In this document: positions 13,640 through 27,271 of the stretch, piece after piece
Layout of the letters: the number at the start of each line of letters is the position of its first letter
Position numbering within the stretch: the stretch's first letter is position 1
From: Saccoglossus kowalevskii
Taxonomy: Eukaryota > Hemichordata > Enteropneusta > Harrimaniidae
DNA: 51,252 bases
NCBI RefSeq assembly: GCF_000003605.2
Contig: NW_003133348.1
Location: forward strand, 137,973-189,224
Direction: 5' to 3'
Translations under genes and position numbers: made by a program
The notes under the pieces: generated by a model
Database searches by the model: none
Seen by the model: the letters and a program-made list of their open reading frames with translations, nothing else
What the model was told of the DNA's origin: nothing

Positions 13640-13880
13640 AAATTGGTCAATGAACCTTTGAAAAAATGTGATGAACAAATGAACAGATGGGCAGAATAAT
13701 ATTCATATCCCTTGGAATGTATCCAGTCAGGGCCTAAAAGATATGTAACAACAAATTAATCAACTCTGTTTGGAAAAAAATGGTCAATGAACCTCTGTGA
13801 AAATGTGCCGGATAAACGAATGAACAGACAGACAGAACCCAATCCCTAAACTCCTGGAATGTGTCCAGTCTGGGCATTAC
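13640..13880. repeat. Diverged tandem duplication, period about 137 bp
   Basis: GGTCAATGAACCT occurs at 13645 and 13782. After it, the blocks AATGAACAGA and GGAATGT(A/G)TCCAGTC follow in the same order in each copy. The array abuts the gap at 13425-13548, so more copies may be hidden there. Confidence 0.7.
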
Positions 13881-14736
13881 AACCACAGTTTTACAATTAA
13901 AATGGGTAGGAACAAAAACTCATTTCCGTGGTGACAGAATAGTGGTGTGACCTAAATAGGTGGCACACTGGGAGTGGATCTACTATCTAGATGACTGGAC
14001 AGTACAATGTATCTTCAAAATTACATTAAAGTGACTGGGTAAACTTTCTTTTCATTTTGAAACAAATCACACAAAGGAAAGTGATAAATGTGAATATTGC
14101 AAGGTTTTTTTTCCAGTTCTCAGCATGGTGCAAATCAATTATTAGAGCAAGTAGAATGTTTTTCATTGTTCTTCAACTTGTGAACATCTAGAACACACCC
14201 GGTACCCAATCTTTTGAAGCACACTAGGAAGCCATAGTAGTGAATAAAGCTAGAGATCAAGGGGGATTAAATGGGAACGCCCACATTTGAGAACTGCCTG
14301 CAAGCATGAAGCTTCCTTCATGAAAGGCTAAATGATTCTCTCTATAGTCATGCAATGATCTTTATTCAAACAACACCACCATGATTAGAAAATTCACACA
14401 TTTTAAGAATTGGTAAACATGATAAAATAACTTTATTGACCCACCACATCTAATGAGAAAGTGTGAACAGATTTGGTAGCAATTATATTACAGAAAGGTC
14501 GAAGCTGGAAATAATAATATAGGAACTTTTATGATATTAAGTAGGAACCCAAACATAACACAGTAAACAATAAAACCAGAGAACACAGATGAATAAATAA
14601 GACACTTGCATGACACATATATATTCATTGTACGATTTTATTAATGTACGTATTTACACTAAAACAAGATATCATAATAAAAGATATATGTATATGTCCC
14701 AATACTACATGACGTATATGTATTGATAATTACTTC
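13881..14736. other. AT-rich non-coding stretch between two tandem repeats
   Basis: No open frame, splice-bounded exon or RNA gene was recognised here. Nothing else stands out. Confidence 0.6.
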
Positions 14737-15280
14737 TATCAATATATCAGTTCATTATAAATGAACATAATTTCCACAGCTAAAATCAAACACAAACTAA
14801 TATATGCTAAGATCACTATTCACTATACTATACAAGTATCAATAAATCAGTTCATTATAAATGAACATAATTTCCACAGCTAAAATGAAACACAAATACA
14901 CTAATATATGCTAAGATCACTATTCACTATACTATACAAGTATCAATAAATCAGTTCATTATAAATGAACATAATTTCCACAGCTAAAATGAAACACAAA
15001 TACACTAATATATGCTAAGATCACTATTCACTATACTATACAAGTATCAACAAATCAGTTCATTATAAATGAACATAATTTCCACAGGTAAAATGAAACA
15101 CAAATACACTAATATATGCTAAGATCACTATTCACTATACTATACAAGTATCAATAAATCAGTTCATTATAAATGAACATAATTTCCACAGCTAAAATCA
15201 AACACAAATACACTAATATATGCTAAGATCACTATTCACTATACTATACAAGTATCAATAAATCAGTTCATTCATGTTTA
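14737..15280. repeat. 104-bp tandem satellite, about 5.3 copies
   Basis: TATCAATAAATCAG-type unit starts fall at 14737, 14837, 14941, 15045, 15149 and 15253 (partial). Four intervals are exactly 104 bp and the first is 100. Each full unit contains the inverted repeat GTTCATT-ATA-AATGAAC, a near-perfect 17-bp hairpin. Copies differ by only a few bases, so the array is young. Confidence 0.95.
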
Positions 15281-16443
15281 ATTTGTGAGTGGGCATGGAC
15301 AGATGGATGAACCCAAATAGTACATTTGTTTTGAAGTACTCTTCACACAAAAAATCACAATGTAGCATTTTGTGAAAACAATTTTAATAAACAAATGCCA
15401 GAAGTTAATGAATGGATAAAATGTGACACACTGTTATGAACAAAGCAAAAAACACAGACATTGAACACATAACATACCACAGATGATTCAGAAAGAGTAA
15501 GTTCCTTTTATATGATAATTGCTGCAATTGCATATCCTTTCTAATTGTCCATGGTAGAATATATATGTATTCATAAACTGCAAACAATGCAAGGCATTTG
15601 CCCCACTTTTTTCTTTTCTTTTCGTAGTAATCATGATGTCAGATTGAATTTGATGTCAAAAGGGTTATCTAAACAAGAATTTTATGTTTTGTGAAAAAGA
15701 ACTGTTTACAAAAATGACCATAATCAGTTTTCGCATGGAACAAAAAATCAAAGAACATTCAATCAAAATAATAGGTTGTTTTTTTGCCTTTCTTACAATT
15801 GTACAATTTCTGTAGCCTTGAGCTCTCCCCAGGTAAATGGCCAAGTATGGTGGCTAATTTGATTAATAATGTGTCTAAATTACATAATTATCATATTAAT
15901 AACTTATATTGTTTTTCAGTTTAAGCATGGCATGCTTAAAAGCTCTTTAAGGGATAGCTATTTGAATTGGCTGTGGATGAGAGATTATTTGATAACCACC
16001 CTACCACTGTTTTTTCATACACTCTTAATTTTTTTTTTTATAAAAAGTACTTCTGGTCATGAATACCCCCGGCTTCAAATGAATTTTTTCATGAGTTTAT
16101 GAATATAAGTTTTTTTTAAAAAAGTTTTCTTCTAGAAGATTGAGCAACAAATGTGCCGGAGTTGAAGACTTTGATCTACATCATTTTAGAGAGTGAAAGT
16201 TCATGAACTTTGAACCAGATTAAACAAGTGGTGACCTTCTTGAATACATGTACGTGGAATCAAACAATAGTTTGTTTAAAATTCTATTTTTGTAACAATA
16301 AAGTACTTTGACATTCATGTCATGAGAAAGTAAACTTCTTATCAACAAAATCCAGTATGTAAAAACTAATAAATGCTTGATTTATTTAATAATATTAATA
16401 ATTTTTTTCGGCTAGTGAGAACCTTGGTCTACAGTTAGGGAAG
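15281..16443. other. AT-rich non-coding stretch
   Basis: Frequent stops and long T/A runs fill this stretch. No recognisable gene was seen. Confidence 0.6.
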
Positions 16444-16647
16444 ATGGCATATTCTGATTATCCTCCTTCAAAGTCTAGCTGTTGTCTGACAGATTGTGAG
16501 GGAGCAGTGCCACCTGTGAACCAAACAAGAAGTACCTGTCATCGGTACTCAAGTAGAGCTCCAATTTGTGTCAAATCTAAGCGGTCTCCACACAACTAGT
16601 GACGAAAATGCTCAACTTGTTAAACAGCTTATCTAGTTATCATCATT

Positions 16648-16869
16648 GTGAAAACCCTACTTATTATGGATCAATTTCAATTTGATGAACGTTTCTGCAG
16701 CTTTCATCGCCTGGGACAATGCGAATTGGGACAGAAGGCGTCAGTCAACCCCCGACCAGCTCTCAAATTCTGTCTTTACAATGCAAGATCTGTAAAGAGA
16801 AGTACTTCAAAAAGGCGCCACACTCTGACACACTCTCTTAACCACCAAGTGTGTAGAGTTCCTGGGTAA
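16648..16869 (+). pseudogene. Probable LINE (non-LTR retrotransposon) endonuclease scrap
   Basis: A 73-codon open frame contains the segment LKFCLYNARSVKRSTSK. It resembles the N-terminal strand of the LINE apurinic-type endonuclease domain, where a hydrophobic strand ending in N-A-R-S is followed by a basic K-N-K-like stretch. The frame stops at TAA soon after, and neither the catalytic residues of the rest of the domain nor a reverse transcriptase follows. It is therefore a short dead fragment. A 51-codon Cys-rich frame just upstream (16444-16599) may belong to the same remnant. Identification rests on one motif, so it could be chance. Confidence 0.4.
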
Positions 16870-19800
16870 AGCTTTAGAACAGTGCACACGTCCTGGTACC
16901 CAGACAGGCCACAGGTGAGCTGTCTAACCATTGCATATGACTTCCCACTTCAGATTAGTAGTTCATGAAAATGTGGGGACAGCATCACAGTATCAAGATT
17001 GTTTATTTCTGAATAATGCCTGCAATTAAATCATTTAATAGGATAAACACCACTTTTAATATTCTATTACATACATACCACATCATTTTAATAATACTTG
17101 ATTAGACAAGGAACTTACTGCTTTGCAGCTTCACCATAATTATATGGAAATATTACACTATTTCTAACATTGTGGGATATGTGATTTCTTACCAAGTCTA
17201 TATGATAGATAGCAATAGCCTTGCTTAGTCCACACTTATGAATGCCTTTACAGTCTTAGCTCTCGGATTGCTCCTTAACGACTAGTATTACCACTACCAC
17301 CCAGACTGTGAACAGCATACAACTGCTTTGTGTAAGAGGTGGGCTGGGCTACTATACATGTATAGCCCCAACAAAATCACCAGTATATTAGACAGACGGA
17401 CACTCAATATACCGCCACTTTACATCATTACAGCAAATGTGAGGGATTATAAATGCTCAATTTGCAATCACAAAGAATTGTGAATGGCTTGTAACTAAGG
17501 ACAATCACCCATTTTGTGTGCAGGTTTTCTCTTAAGTTCTACCGAAAGACTGCATTTGATCTATGTAAGGTCGCAGGTTAGATTTCAGTCTGGTATAATG
17601 TCACTATAGTTTATATACCCTCAAATTGAGACTGGAAACCATTAAGAATGACTGCACTTAGTTTTCTGTGAGAAAGTTACCATTCAAACATTTTTTGAGT
17701 AATGCACATGGCTGGTGCCTGGACAGGTAGCGATATTGCCACTCCTGGGGGTATAAGATCATGTTTGTGTTGTTTTATTTATTAGCAGATCTCTTTACAC
17801 CTATGTTTCAACAATACTTATTGAGGTCTACACACCTATTACTGACCTCCTAAGGATAGTTTGTCTGTATAACCACAAATAGTATCAACAAAACATCCGG
17901 AAAAGCTTAACACAAGGCACTTTCTGTACAATATCCTGGTGAAGAGGAACTTTTGGCTGGCACAGGATTTTTTTGAGAACATTTTCTAGTCTTCACGTGT
18001 TGTGGAAATGAAATAAAATACAGCTATCACTTTTGTCCACAGGAAAGAATATCGGTCTTGATCAACTTAAAAGTTAAATGATTACTACTACATCTGGCTT
18101 TTTACTATGAACAGTCCAACGCTAATTTCAGAATAAAAATGAAAAAATATCATTTTTATCAATACCAATATATGTATACTGTTTTACTCCAATTTTTGTA
18201 AGGTGTTTTGTTCTGGAAATTAGTTCACATCTAAATGAATGAAATAATTACATGTAGAAATTCAAACATGTTTGAAAAGCTGGACATTCCACAAGACACA
18301 TGAGCTGACTCTGCCTGTATTTACTAAACACACTCAAATCAGAGTGAATAAAAAGAATGACAAAAACTGAGTGACTGAGGTGAAAAACTAACCCTGTTTC
18401 TTTCATCCTTCTTTAGTAATGGCAACAAAGCATATGTCACTTGACAGATGAGGCGGCCACGTTGAATAGAGGTGTTTCAAATGAAAAATAGTTAGCTTAG
18501 TAAACCTTCTTTTTTTCTGAGAGGTTAGCAATTTGTTTCCACTTTCATGTTCCTTTTTGTCATGTAATAAATTAGGAGTTCACGTAACAATTAAAATTGA
18601 TTTTAATTTAAAAGTAGCTATTTTCTAAATATTTTAGCTGTAAAAGATTTTTTCAGGTCTAGACACCATGTGCATGCAGTCAAGGTATCTTGATAAACTC
18701 ACATTATAAGATCTAGCATTTGCTAAAAATATCATGAAAAGGATAAACCATTCCTAGCTAGAGGGGTGGTGGCATATCCAATGTTGTAAATTTAAAAAAT
18801 TGAAAAAGGAAGTAAATTGAAGAAAGAATGAAATGATTCAAGAAATTGTGCAAAGGAAAGCTGAGCCAAGTAGCCACTTAGTAATGGTGTTGAAAGCAAT
18901 GCTGTAAGCTAGAGAATGTCAGTATATATAGAAGCTTTGTAAAACATTATACCCAGCATTCACTGGTGCAAGGCATGAAAAGTGATAGAGGGTATTCCGT
19001 GTCCCATTCTAAAAGGTTAGACAGATCTCTGTGTGATCAAAGAGGCTGCTAAATTATTAATCACTAAAGTTTATAATTATGTTTTTATTAAAATATTGAT
19101 AATATGAATTTTAAAATTGTGTTCAATATCTATGTTATGGATTACAATTAAATTTGTTTTTTTATCTTGCGAATGGAGTGAAGCAGTTTGGGTAAATAAA
19201 AAGCAAAGCAAGTGATTGGAATTAACAGCATGATTCAGTAATTAAAAGTGTCCTTTGTGCATAAAAAATAGAGGACTTAATTATTCACTTTCACTTATTT
19301 CACTGATGTGCTTAATTGCAGATCTACTGAGCATTCAAATATAACCTTAAAATGTTTCCTTCACAATTCGGTGAATTTGAAACCTACTGAATACCCCTGC
19401 AAAATAAAATCCACTAAAATTAAAGGACGACGGCCGTCGCACCATGCTGTGTTCCAAAATTAACAAAGAAATCCAAATTTTAGTGAAAAAAATGATGGCG
19501 TTCAGCATTTGAATGTTCTTGTCTTTTGTTTCATCAATTACAGGGTTCATCTGTTAATGATAACAGGAATCATTGAAAAATCTAATAAAAGTAATTATAA
19601 TATATACTGTAATACAACTAAACATAGACACATGACCTAAGGAAGGGGGGTCTCCAATTAGGATTACCCAATACAGCTAGTTTGGAGTAAAGACTTTGAT
19701 CTGTGTCACCTTATAGCTTCAAGACGTATTATTTCATAAAGATCAAATGTCATGTCTTGAGTCTCTTAATCTGACAGCAGTACAACCTGAATCTATTTGT

Positions 19801-20190
19801 AAACCTGTAATAACATATATATTCATGTCAAGTAGTATTCCAAATTGGGCACAAATACATGGAGAATCAAGACGTTTTTAGAAATTTGCTGTCACTGCAA
19901 CAGAAATTAAATGGCTAATGGTATATTCCATCTGGGGTGTTCTCCACTGATTAATTTTTCAGTTTAGTGGCTAATTTACATATAAAAATTTATATTAATG
20001 CATAAATAAATCACAATGACCATAATTATGTATGTTACATAGACCTTGTGACCTTGATTGGACAAATGGGTTGATTGGTAGATAAAAAATAACAAGTGTA
20101 TCTATTGGTCAACATTAACATAATATATATTATATATATTTTTATTAGACGCATAAAATCCTTAGGAAAGGATAGAAAGGGTCTTACAGA
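16870..20190. other. AT-rich non-coding stretch
   Basis: No exon was recognised. The one oddity is a 12-bp CpG-rich perfect palindrome, CGACGGCCGTCG, at 19428-19439 inside otherwise CpG-poor DNA. Confidence 0.55.
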
Positions 20191-20290
20191 AAGAAATTAA
20201 AAAAAAAACAAAAAAACTACAATCTAAAAAAGAAAACAAAAAATAAAAACATTTCTAAAAAAAAAAAAAAAAAAAAAACAAGTCAAAAAC
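20191..20290. repeat. A-rich tract on the plus strand
   Basis: About 100 bp is almost entirely A with occasional C or T, including one pure run of roughly 20 A near 20259-20278. It could be the tail of a retroposed sequence lying to the left, but no body was recognised. A 128-codon minus-strand frame runs through it and is low-complexity. Confidence 0.7.
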
Positions 20291-22984
20291 AAAAAAATAC
20301 AATTTGCAGCCAATGGTGAATACAGAATATAGAATGAACACAGAATGTGGCCTAATACACTGATAGTTGTTGCTGTTTTGTTCCATAGCTGTTTTTTAAG
20401 AAGACAGCTAAGGCTGGTGCTAGAGTATGGTTTGCCATAATCATATGATTGGCTGGATGATTTGCGGTGTAAATTTGAAACTGAAATCAAGCTAATTGTA
20501 CTAAGTACTTTTATTTGTGACAATATGGTAGTATAGCCATGCATTAAAATGGCCCCTGAAGAACACAGGTTAAAATTTAGAAATGAGGAACAAGACATTA
20601 TTCTAAGCAATAAGCATTCAGCTCTGGCAGTTCATTGCTACTGTATTTGCCCTATTTAGTAACACATATGCTTGTGAAAATGACAGAGGTTTGTCTGTGG
20701 TCAAAATAAGTCAAATTTTAATAATCTAATATATGATAAATTTAGGTTTTTATGCACTTCTATTGGATTCACTTCCAATAGACCAAATACGGTGTACTGG
20801 AAGTTGCACCTGAAAACACCTGAGAAAATAAAACTAAAATACCTGAAGCTCATTGTGATAACCTTGGTACTACATTAAGGTAACTTGACAATGAATTGTA
20901 ATATATGACAAACTTGTGCTATGTTCTGGAGCAATTGTTTCTAAATCATGTTAGATCAGGGCAATTAATGCGTACACCATGTATGTAATTTAAATAAGAT
21001 GACGGAATGCCATACTAAATTGTCAGCAAGTGAAAAGGTATGTCTCTTAATGTGTAACACAAATCAGATAGAAGATGAATACCATTTTGTGTTGTTTATG
21101 CCCGACAAAGAAACAATCTATTTATGGAAGTAGCAAAAATATCCACAAATTTCAAACAAATATATCATGAAGAACAAATCATCTTTATCTTGAACTCCTA
21201 AACAAATATCTATCTCTTTTGGCTAATACTTTGAGAATCTTTATTTTGAAGACCATTCCAATTTTTGGATTTTCTAGTCAGGTATTTTCATTGTAATTTT
21301 CTGGGTGTTTTTATTCATTGTGTGACAAATAGCTTTCATTCAAATAGAGGTTTACTGAATAAACTAAATAAGTGCCAGGTCAGTATACTTCCAAGTAAAC
21401 TGAAATATATACTGTTGTACTGTTTGGGTACTGCCAATTTTCACTATCAGAATAGTCCTTAGACACAAATAGCCAAGAGGAACTTATTAAGAGAACCATG
21501 TCACATGTTTTACCCCCTCAAATAGTGTTTCATTCCTTCCTATTGATCACATACGTCCATTAGTGATCAATAAACACATGGAATTTGGTACAGTGAACAG
21601 GAGAAAGGCAACCTCTCACTCTCAACAAGATCTCGATGTGTCTCAGGTTTATTCTGGTAGTGAAATTTACCAGTATTTAGTCACTTGCATGCCAACAGAA
21701 GTAAGGTAAATTATATTTCAGCTCACTCAAAAGTACACTGACTTGATACTGTTATCTGTTATTTAAATTACACAATGACATAAAATGGTATACTCAACGT
21801 GGATATGTACTAGTATTGTCTTTATGTAATATGATTGAGAATCAAACACTCTAGTATATGTATATTGCACAAGTTAGTCACATATTACAACTACCTTTAA
21901 AGAAAGGAACACATCTGAGAATATATATTCTCTGGTTATAGCACAAAATCAAATGTATTAATGAAAACTGATTTTGATGACTTCATCGGATGTCTGTGAT
22001 TTTTTAATTCAGTCTTTTTCTGGGTTTGTTTCCAACTACATATATTTGTCTTTCTATGAGAAAACATCCAGCAGGCAAGCCTCTCAGTAAGTCAACTGTC
22101 TTTACATTTGTCAAAGTAAAAATCCCTTCCAAGAGGCCTCAGAGCTTTTTTAATACTCAAATTCTTGAAAGCAGACTGTATTATACACTAGTGTATAGTC
22201 TTGTCTGGAGTCTCATTGGTGTGATCCCTGACCTTTTCCAGTTGGTTTATGTACCATTAAGGATACAATTTTACTTGCAAATTACAAGTGACATAAAATT
22301 AAAATAATGTTAAGAGTAGTACAAATTATTGATATAATATTGTCAAGTAGCACTTGTAAAATATGATACGCATGATCTTGCTAATTAGATAGAGATGTGT
22401 ATTGAAAGGGAAAGTTAGTATGTAATTTAAGATAAAATTAGTAATTAAAATGTGGACAGAAAATATTTGCCCTGACTATAACTTTAAAATAAAACTAGCT
22501 AATAATATTTTATTTGTGGAGAAGGGGTATGAAAAGAAATTCCAATAGCCAAGAGCAATTCGTCAAGAAAAAAATCAATCAATAAAACACCATTAAGAGT
22601 CAAAATGTTAAATACTGCAAATTGTAATAATATCAGGAAAAGTATTTAGTTAAAAATGTGTCACTTTATAGTGATGGGTAACTTTACAATGACACATGCA
22701 TCATCTAGTTTTAATCAAAGAAAGCTTAGAAAGAACTCCTGTGTGCTGAGAGTATTGGAGACACATTAAAATTTGAGATTTGCTTTGAAACGAAAAGCTT
22801 GGCAACTAATTTTTGTCTGCATTTGAGATGCATAACATCAAAAAAATGTGATTCACATTATTAAAATTTATAATACATACAGACAATACATTTGATTTTT
22901 CATCCATGGTTTTTAGTCTAATTTATTCCAGAGCACCTCTATGATGAATTCAATTTAAATCTGATTTTTTTAGATATCAGAAAT
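20291..22984. other. AT-rich, strongly CpG-depleted non-coding stretch
   Basis: Only 3 CpG were counted by eye in 22001-23000. No exon was recognised. A 10-bp-arm inverted repeat (TATTGATCAC/GTGATCAATA) lies at 21541-21572. Confidence 0.55.
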
Positions 22985-23990
22985 GGGCTAATAATAGATA
23001 ATCAATAAGCATGTTTATCAACATTAAATTAATCATGTTTGTGGATTACCTCAATGAACCAAATGAATTATTATAACAAACTAAGCAATTATTATGCATA
23101 GATTTAGGTCTGTATATTGTTTCAGGGCGCCCATGTACAAAGTTTCATTATCATGTGATGATTAAAACTAAATTAGTGGAAAGTTGAAAAGTAAATTATT
23201 ATGCAAATGTTTTTTTGTATATAAGCTCATTGGATCCTCACATTGTGTTAAAGTACATATGTACCAAGATTCATTGAATTATGATAAGTACTGTCACAGA
23301 CTATCTATGTATGAAATTTTATTGAAATGTGATTAGAACCAAAATTATTATTTATTATGCAAATTAGGTAATTAATATGATCTGATTTTAATTCAAAACT
23401 GAGCAGGTCTGTGCATTGTTCTGGAGCATTTATGTACCAAGATTCATTGAAATGGGATAATTAGTACTTGCGATATCAGTGTAAACGCCAAAAATTAACT
23501 AGTTATGTAAATTAGTTGATTAATACGCACACATTTTTACTTAAAATTAATCAGGTCTTTGGATTGTTCTAGAGCATCTATGTACCAAGTTTCATTGAAA
23601 AGTAATAAAGTAATAGTAATATCAAAAGCTAAAAATTTAGAAAGATATCAGTGGAAAAGCTGAAAATTGACTAATCATCATGCAAATTAGGTTAATAATA
23701 TTCATGGTTTTTACCCAAAACTAATAAAATCTATGTACTAAGTTTTATCAAAATCTAATGAATGGCTCTTTAAAGATCGGTTGAAGCTAAAAATTAGCTA
23801 ATTATCATGCAAATCAGGTTATTAATATGCATGGATTTCAACCAAAACCTAGGTCTGCCCAGAGCATCTACACACCAAGTTTCATTAAAAACCAACACTC
23901 ACACACACACATACAGACAGGGTAACTGCAAAGATGCCCATTATGTGCTTCGCACACGGGAGTCAAAAATGATGAAAGTTTTGATTCTGA
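22985..23990. repeat. Degenerate tandem array of an approximately 130-155 bp repeat
   Basis: ACCAAGTTTCATTGAAA or close variants recur near 23137, 23265, 23437, 23583, 23736 and 23874. Each is preceded by a GGTCTGT...GTTCTGGAGCATCTATGTA block and followed by a GCAAATTAGGT-like block. Copies are well diverged. The right end carries a CACACACACACATACAGACAG tail and a small hairpin (TGTGC-TTC-GCACA). A solo relative lies at about 13020-13320. Confidence 0.8.
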
Positions 23991-26900
23991 AATGTATGAG
24001 AAAGAGGTATTTTTGGGTGGCCTATAAACAAACATTGAACTAAGAACTGACATATGAAATACAATGAAATCAATAGTATACAAGACAAATTAGCTGATAA
24101 ATATTTGTACCAAAAATAATCACGTTTTGCATTTGACCAATACCGCTAGTATCTGATATGTATTAAATTACAATTAAACTGGGCCATAAGTGACCATTCA
24201 AATCACAATAGAAAAGATTATATAGTTGTCTTTAAGAAAGTTCTCACCAGCCCTATTCAAAGGTATCATTCAGGTATATACCTCAGACAACTAATGCAAT
24301 AGACTGGCAACGCCTATTGTTTAATGTGTTAATCGGCTTAATTGTATATGTTATGAGTGTCATGCTCAGTAGTATTGAAATAAACACCTTCAAAGCTTAC
24401 CGAACACTGGATATTCTGCACACTTCGTGCTTTTTCGGAAATTGCGTATTTCTTCGTAAAACGGATCTGTACATTTTTAAAGCAACGGGAGATGCGTTCT
24501 GGACATTTTGACCTTTGCAGCTGTGTAAGAATTTTAAGAATCTACCAACATTTAGGCGAGTTACAAGTAACTGAATGTATTTGTATATACCTCAAATAGT
24601 TTTTAAATATATAATGAACAACTTTGAAGTGATCATACCACTTGTTTCGCAATTTATCGCGATAGTTGATTGGAATATAAATAGATCTCCCGTTATTTTG
24701 TGAGATCTAATGATAATCTTGTTGCTCCGCAACGTTTACTAGATATGATAAGAATTGATAACCTGAACAAAAGTGGCACACATTACTTCAATAGAAAATG
24801 CCTCATTGCCAGTCTGTTTATTAGTTGTCTGAGTAAATACTAAGATTCAACACAAGCATAGTGTTATTGTTGAGTGTTACTTTATTTTGTCTAAAAACTG
24901 CAATTTAGGTTCACACAAATAACTAAACAATATTACATACTTAAACCAGAAGAGAAACAAATTTTTTCATGTCATTTTAGTTTCACTGGTTTACACTACA
25001 ACTTCAGACAAAATAACAAAAATACTGTCAACTATTTATTTTTGTACGATTTGGAGCAAATGCACAGTATTCAGTAGCTTACGAAAAAATTAAAATGGTT
25101 TCCAAGTGAAAAATATGTATTCTACAGCACTAGTTACCAATTCTAAAGTGACAGTTCAAACTCAAGTTGTTTCCTGTCATGCCAGAACACACATCCTGAG
25201 CAGTCATTTACACATCCTCTTCTGCCTAGTTGAGCATTTGATTAAATTTTTATTATAAGATAGTGGGCTAGTTTGGACAAAAGAGACCACACATGACATC
25301 AGAGCAAACCTGGCCTCGTAAATTAGAATAGGCAAAGTGTGCATGGTTTGTGTGTAGATACAAGTATACAAATAACACTAGTGCATTGAAATCGGCACCA
25401 TTGAATAATAATGTGTACTGTATTCCTTTTACATCAATGAACATCATGTTCTTCTTTTCAAAGATACCATTGTGGCAATCTAATTTGTAAGGGAAGGACC
25501 ATTTCATGAATTAGTGTTTTCATGTACTTTTTTAAATTCAAACCATCATGCAGTTTTTGTCATTTGTAATCCCTGTACATTTTTACCAATAAAATTGATT
25601 GGGTATTAGACAATGCATCAGAGTTGATCAGATATAAAGTTACTGCAGTATATTTAAATGGCTTCAGTATTGCAATACAGAAACGTTTAATAAAATGTAT
25701 TTAACTTCAATTCAATGTCACTGTGTTGTTACATTTATAGTAGTTCTCTCATCATTATCAAAATCTATTGTTGAAGAGATATTCCTAACTTCTTTTTACC
25801 AAGAGTCTTTCAAAAGTGTACTTCAATTCTATGTTTATATAAAATAATAACTCCACTCCCCAATTTAAGTTTACTAATCTACAATGAATGCCCAAGAAAA
25901 CGTGTTCTTTTGACGACCTTTAACCCCTAGCAATAATAGAATCGGGGTCAATCATCAAATGCTGTCACATGCACATTACAATATCAACAGTCAATGATTT
26001 GCGTTCATGTTTAACAAGACGGAAGGTTAGAAAAGGTCACAGCATAAAATTGAGTCCAACATGAACTAGGTGAATGAATTTGAATGTACAATGAATATAC
26101 AATGATATACATCCTCCTTCATTCAATTCAGTGTCCGACTATCCTGAATTCATGGTATGTAGGCCCAGTTAATTGGTAGTGTGAAGGTAAATACTTTAAC
26201 CAGTGGCTGAACTTACTAGAAATGAATGCTTTATACTCAATACTATCCTTCTGTTTATTATTTTTAATGAATTAAAAAATGACGCAAACTTTAATCTTTT
26301 CAAAAAATTGCCTTCCAAATGTAGATGCATAGAGATGCAACAGGGAAATTGATTCTGCTGTGTGTTCTCAATCTGATCAACATTTATAAAGTTTAAAAAA
26401 AGAACATATATATAGACATATATGTACTAAAACCAGATACATGATATAAAAGTTTAGAATGCCTCATACTAGTGCTTGTTCTCTAATCTCCAAATAAGCA
26501 AATAAAAAATGGCAGCCATTGAAATAACTGTTCTACTGGGTGGTCTGCAGTTTGTATTATGATATTGATATGCAAAGTAATCCATGTAAAGTCACAAAAA
26601 CATTCAAAATAAAGATGATTGTGTTCTCTCTCTCGAGGCTTATGTGTAACAGAATATTCATATTTGGCAGTGATGAAATTGTTAGTATGCCAGTGTTTGT
26701 TATATGAAAGACAAGCCATGCTGTGCCACAAAGTATGCACATATGCTGGCTGATAATTTTAACAGTACAATCACACCACAATCAGCACTGGGCTGTCAAG
26801 CTCTTGTGCATATAACCAAATAGCAATGATAGTCACAAATGTCTAAAATCCATTAATTATAAACAAAAGGGCTACATCGTTATAACTTAAAAGCTACAGC

Positions 26901-27271
26901 CGTTGTATTTTAATTAAATTTTAGTGTAACGATCCAAACTTGCATTAATAGCAGTAATGAGCTTTGCTTCCTCCAAGATATTGACCAACAAGACTGATTT
27001 ATAAGTAAGCCAATCAGCATGACAGAACCTGGGTTTTAATCAAGCTACATGACCCGCATCTGCAACAGTGGTTATTTACATCATTGATGCGTGGAAATAC
27101 ATTAAAATTGGTCATATTTCAATCATGCTTAAAGTAAATGTAATTTTTGGTCTCTTTATGCTTCTATTGGAGATGCATTTGTAAAAGTATGAAATAGTTT
27201 GCCTTCAAGTGTTGTAGAAAACTTAATGAGCACCTTATGTACAATATGTTATGTTATACAGGCTAATGACC
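23991..27271. other. AT-rich non-coding stretch up to an assembly gap
   Basis: No recognisable coding exon or RNA gene was seen. Open frames are under 90 codons and lack domain patterns. Confidence 0.55.

Noticed and set aside
16444..16599. 51-codon Cys-rich plus-strand frame resembling a small secreted peptide
   Set aside because: It has no signal peptide and lies just upstream of the LINE-like scrap, so it is more likely repeat remnant or chance.
20224..20610. 128-codon minus-strand frame
   Set aside because: Its C-terminal part is translation of an A-rich tract (poly-Phe). The rest is low-complexity, with no domain, splice support or conserved motif.
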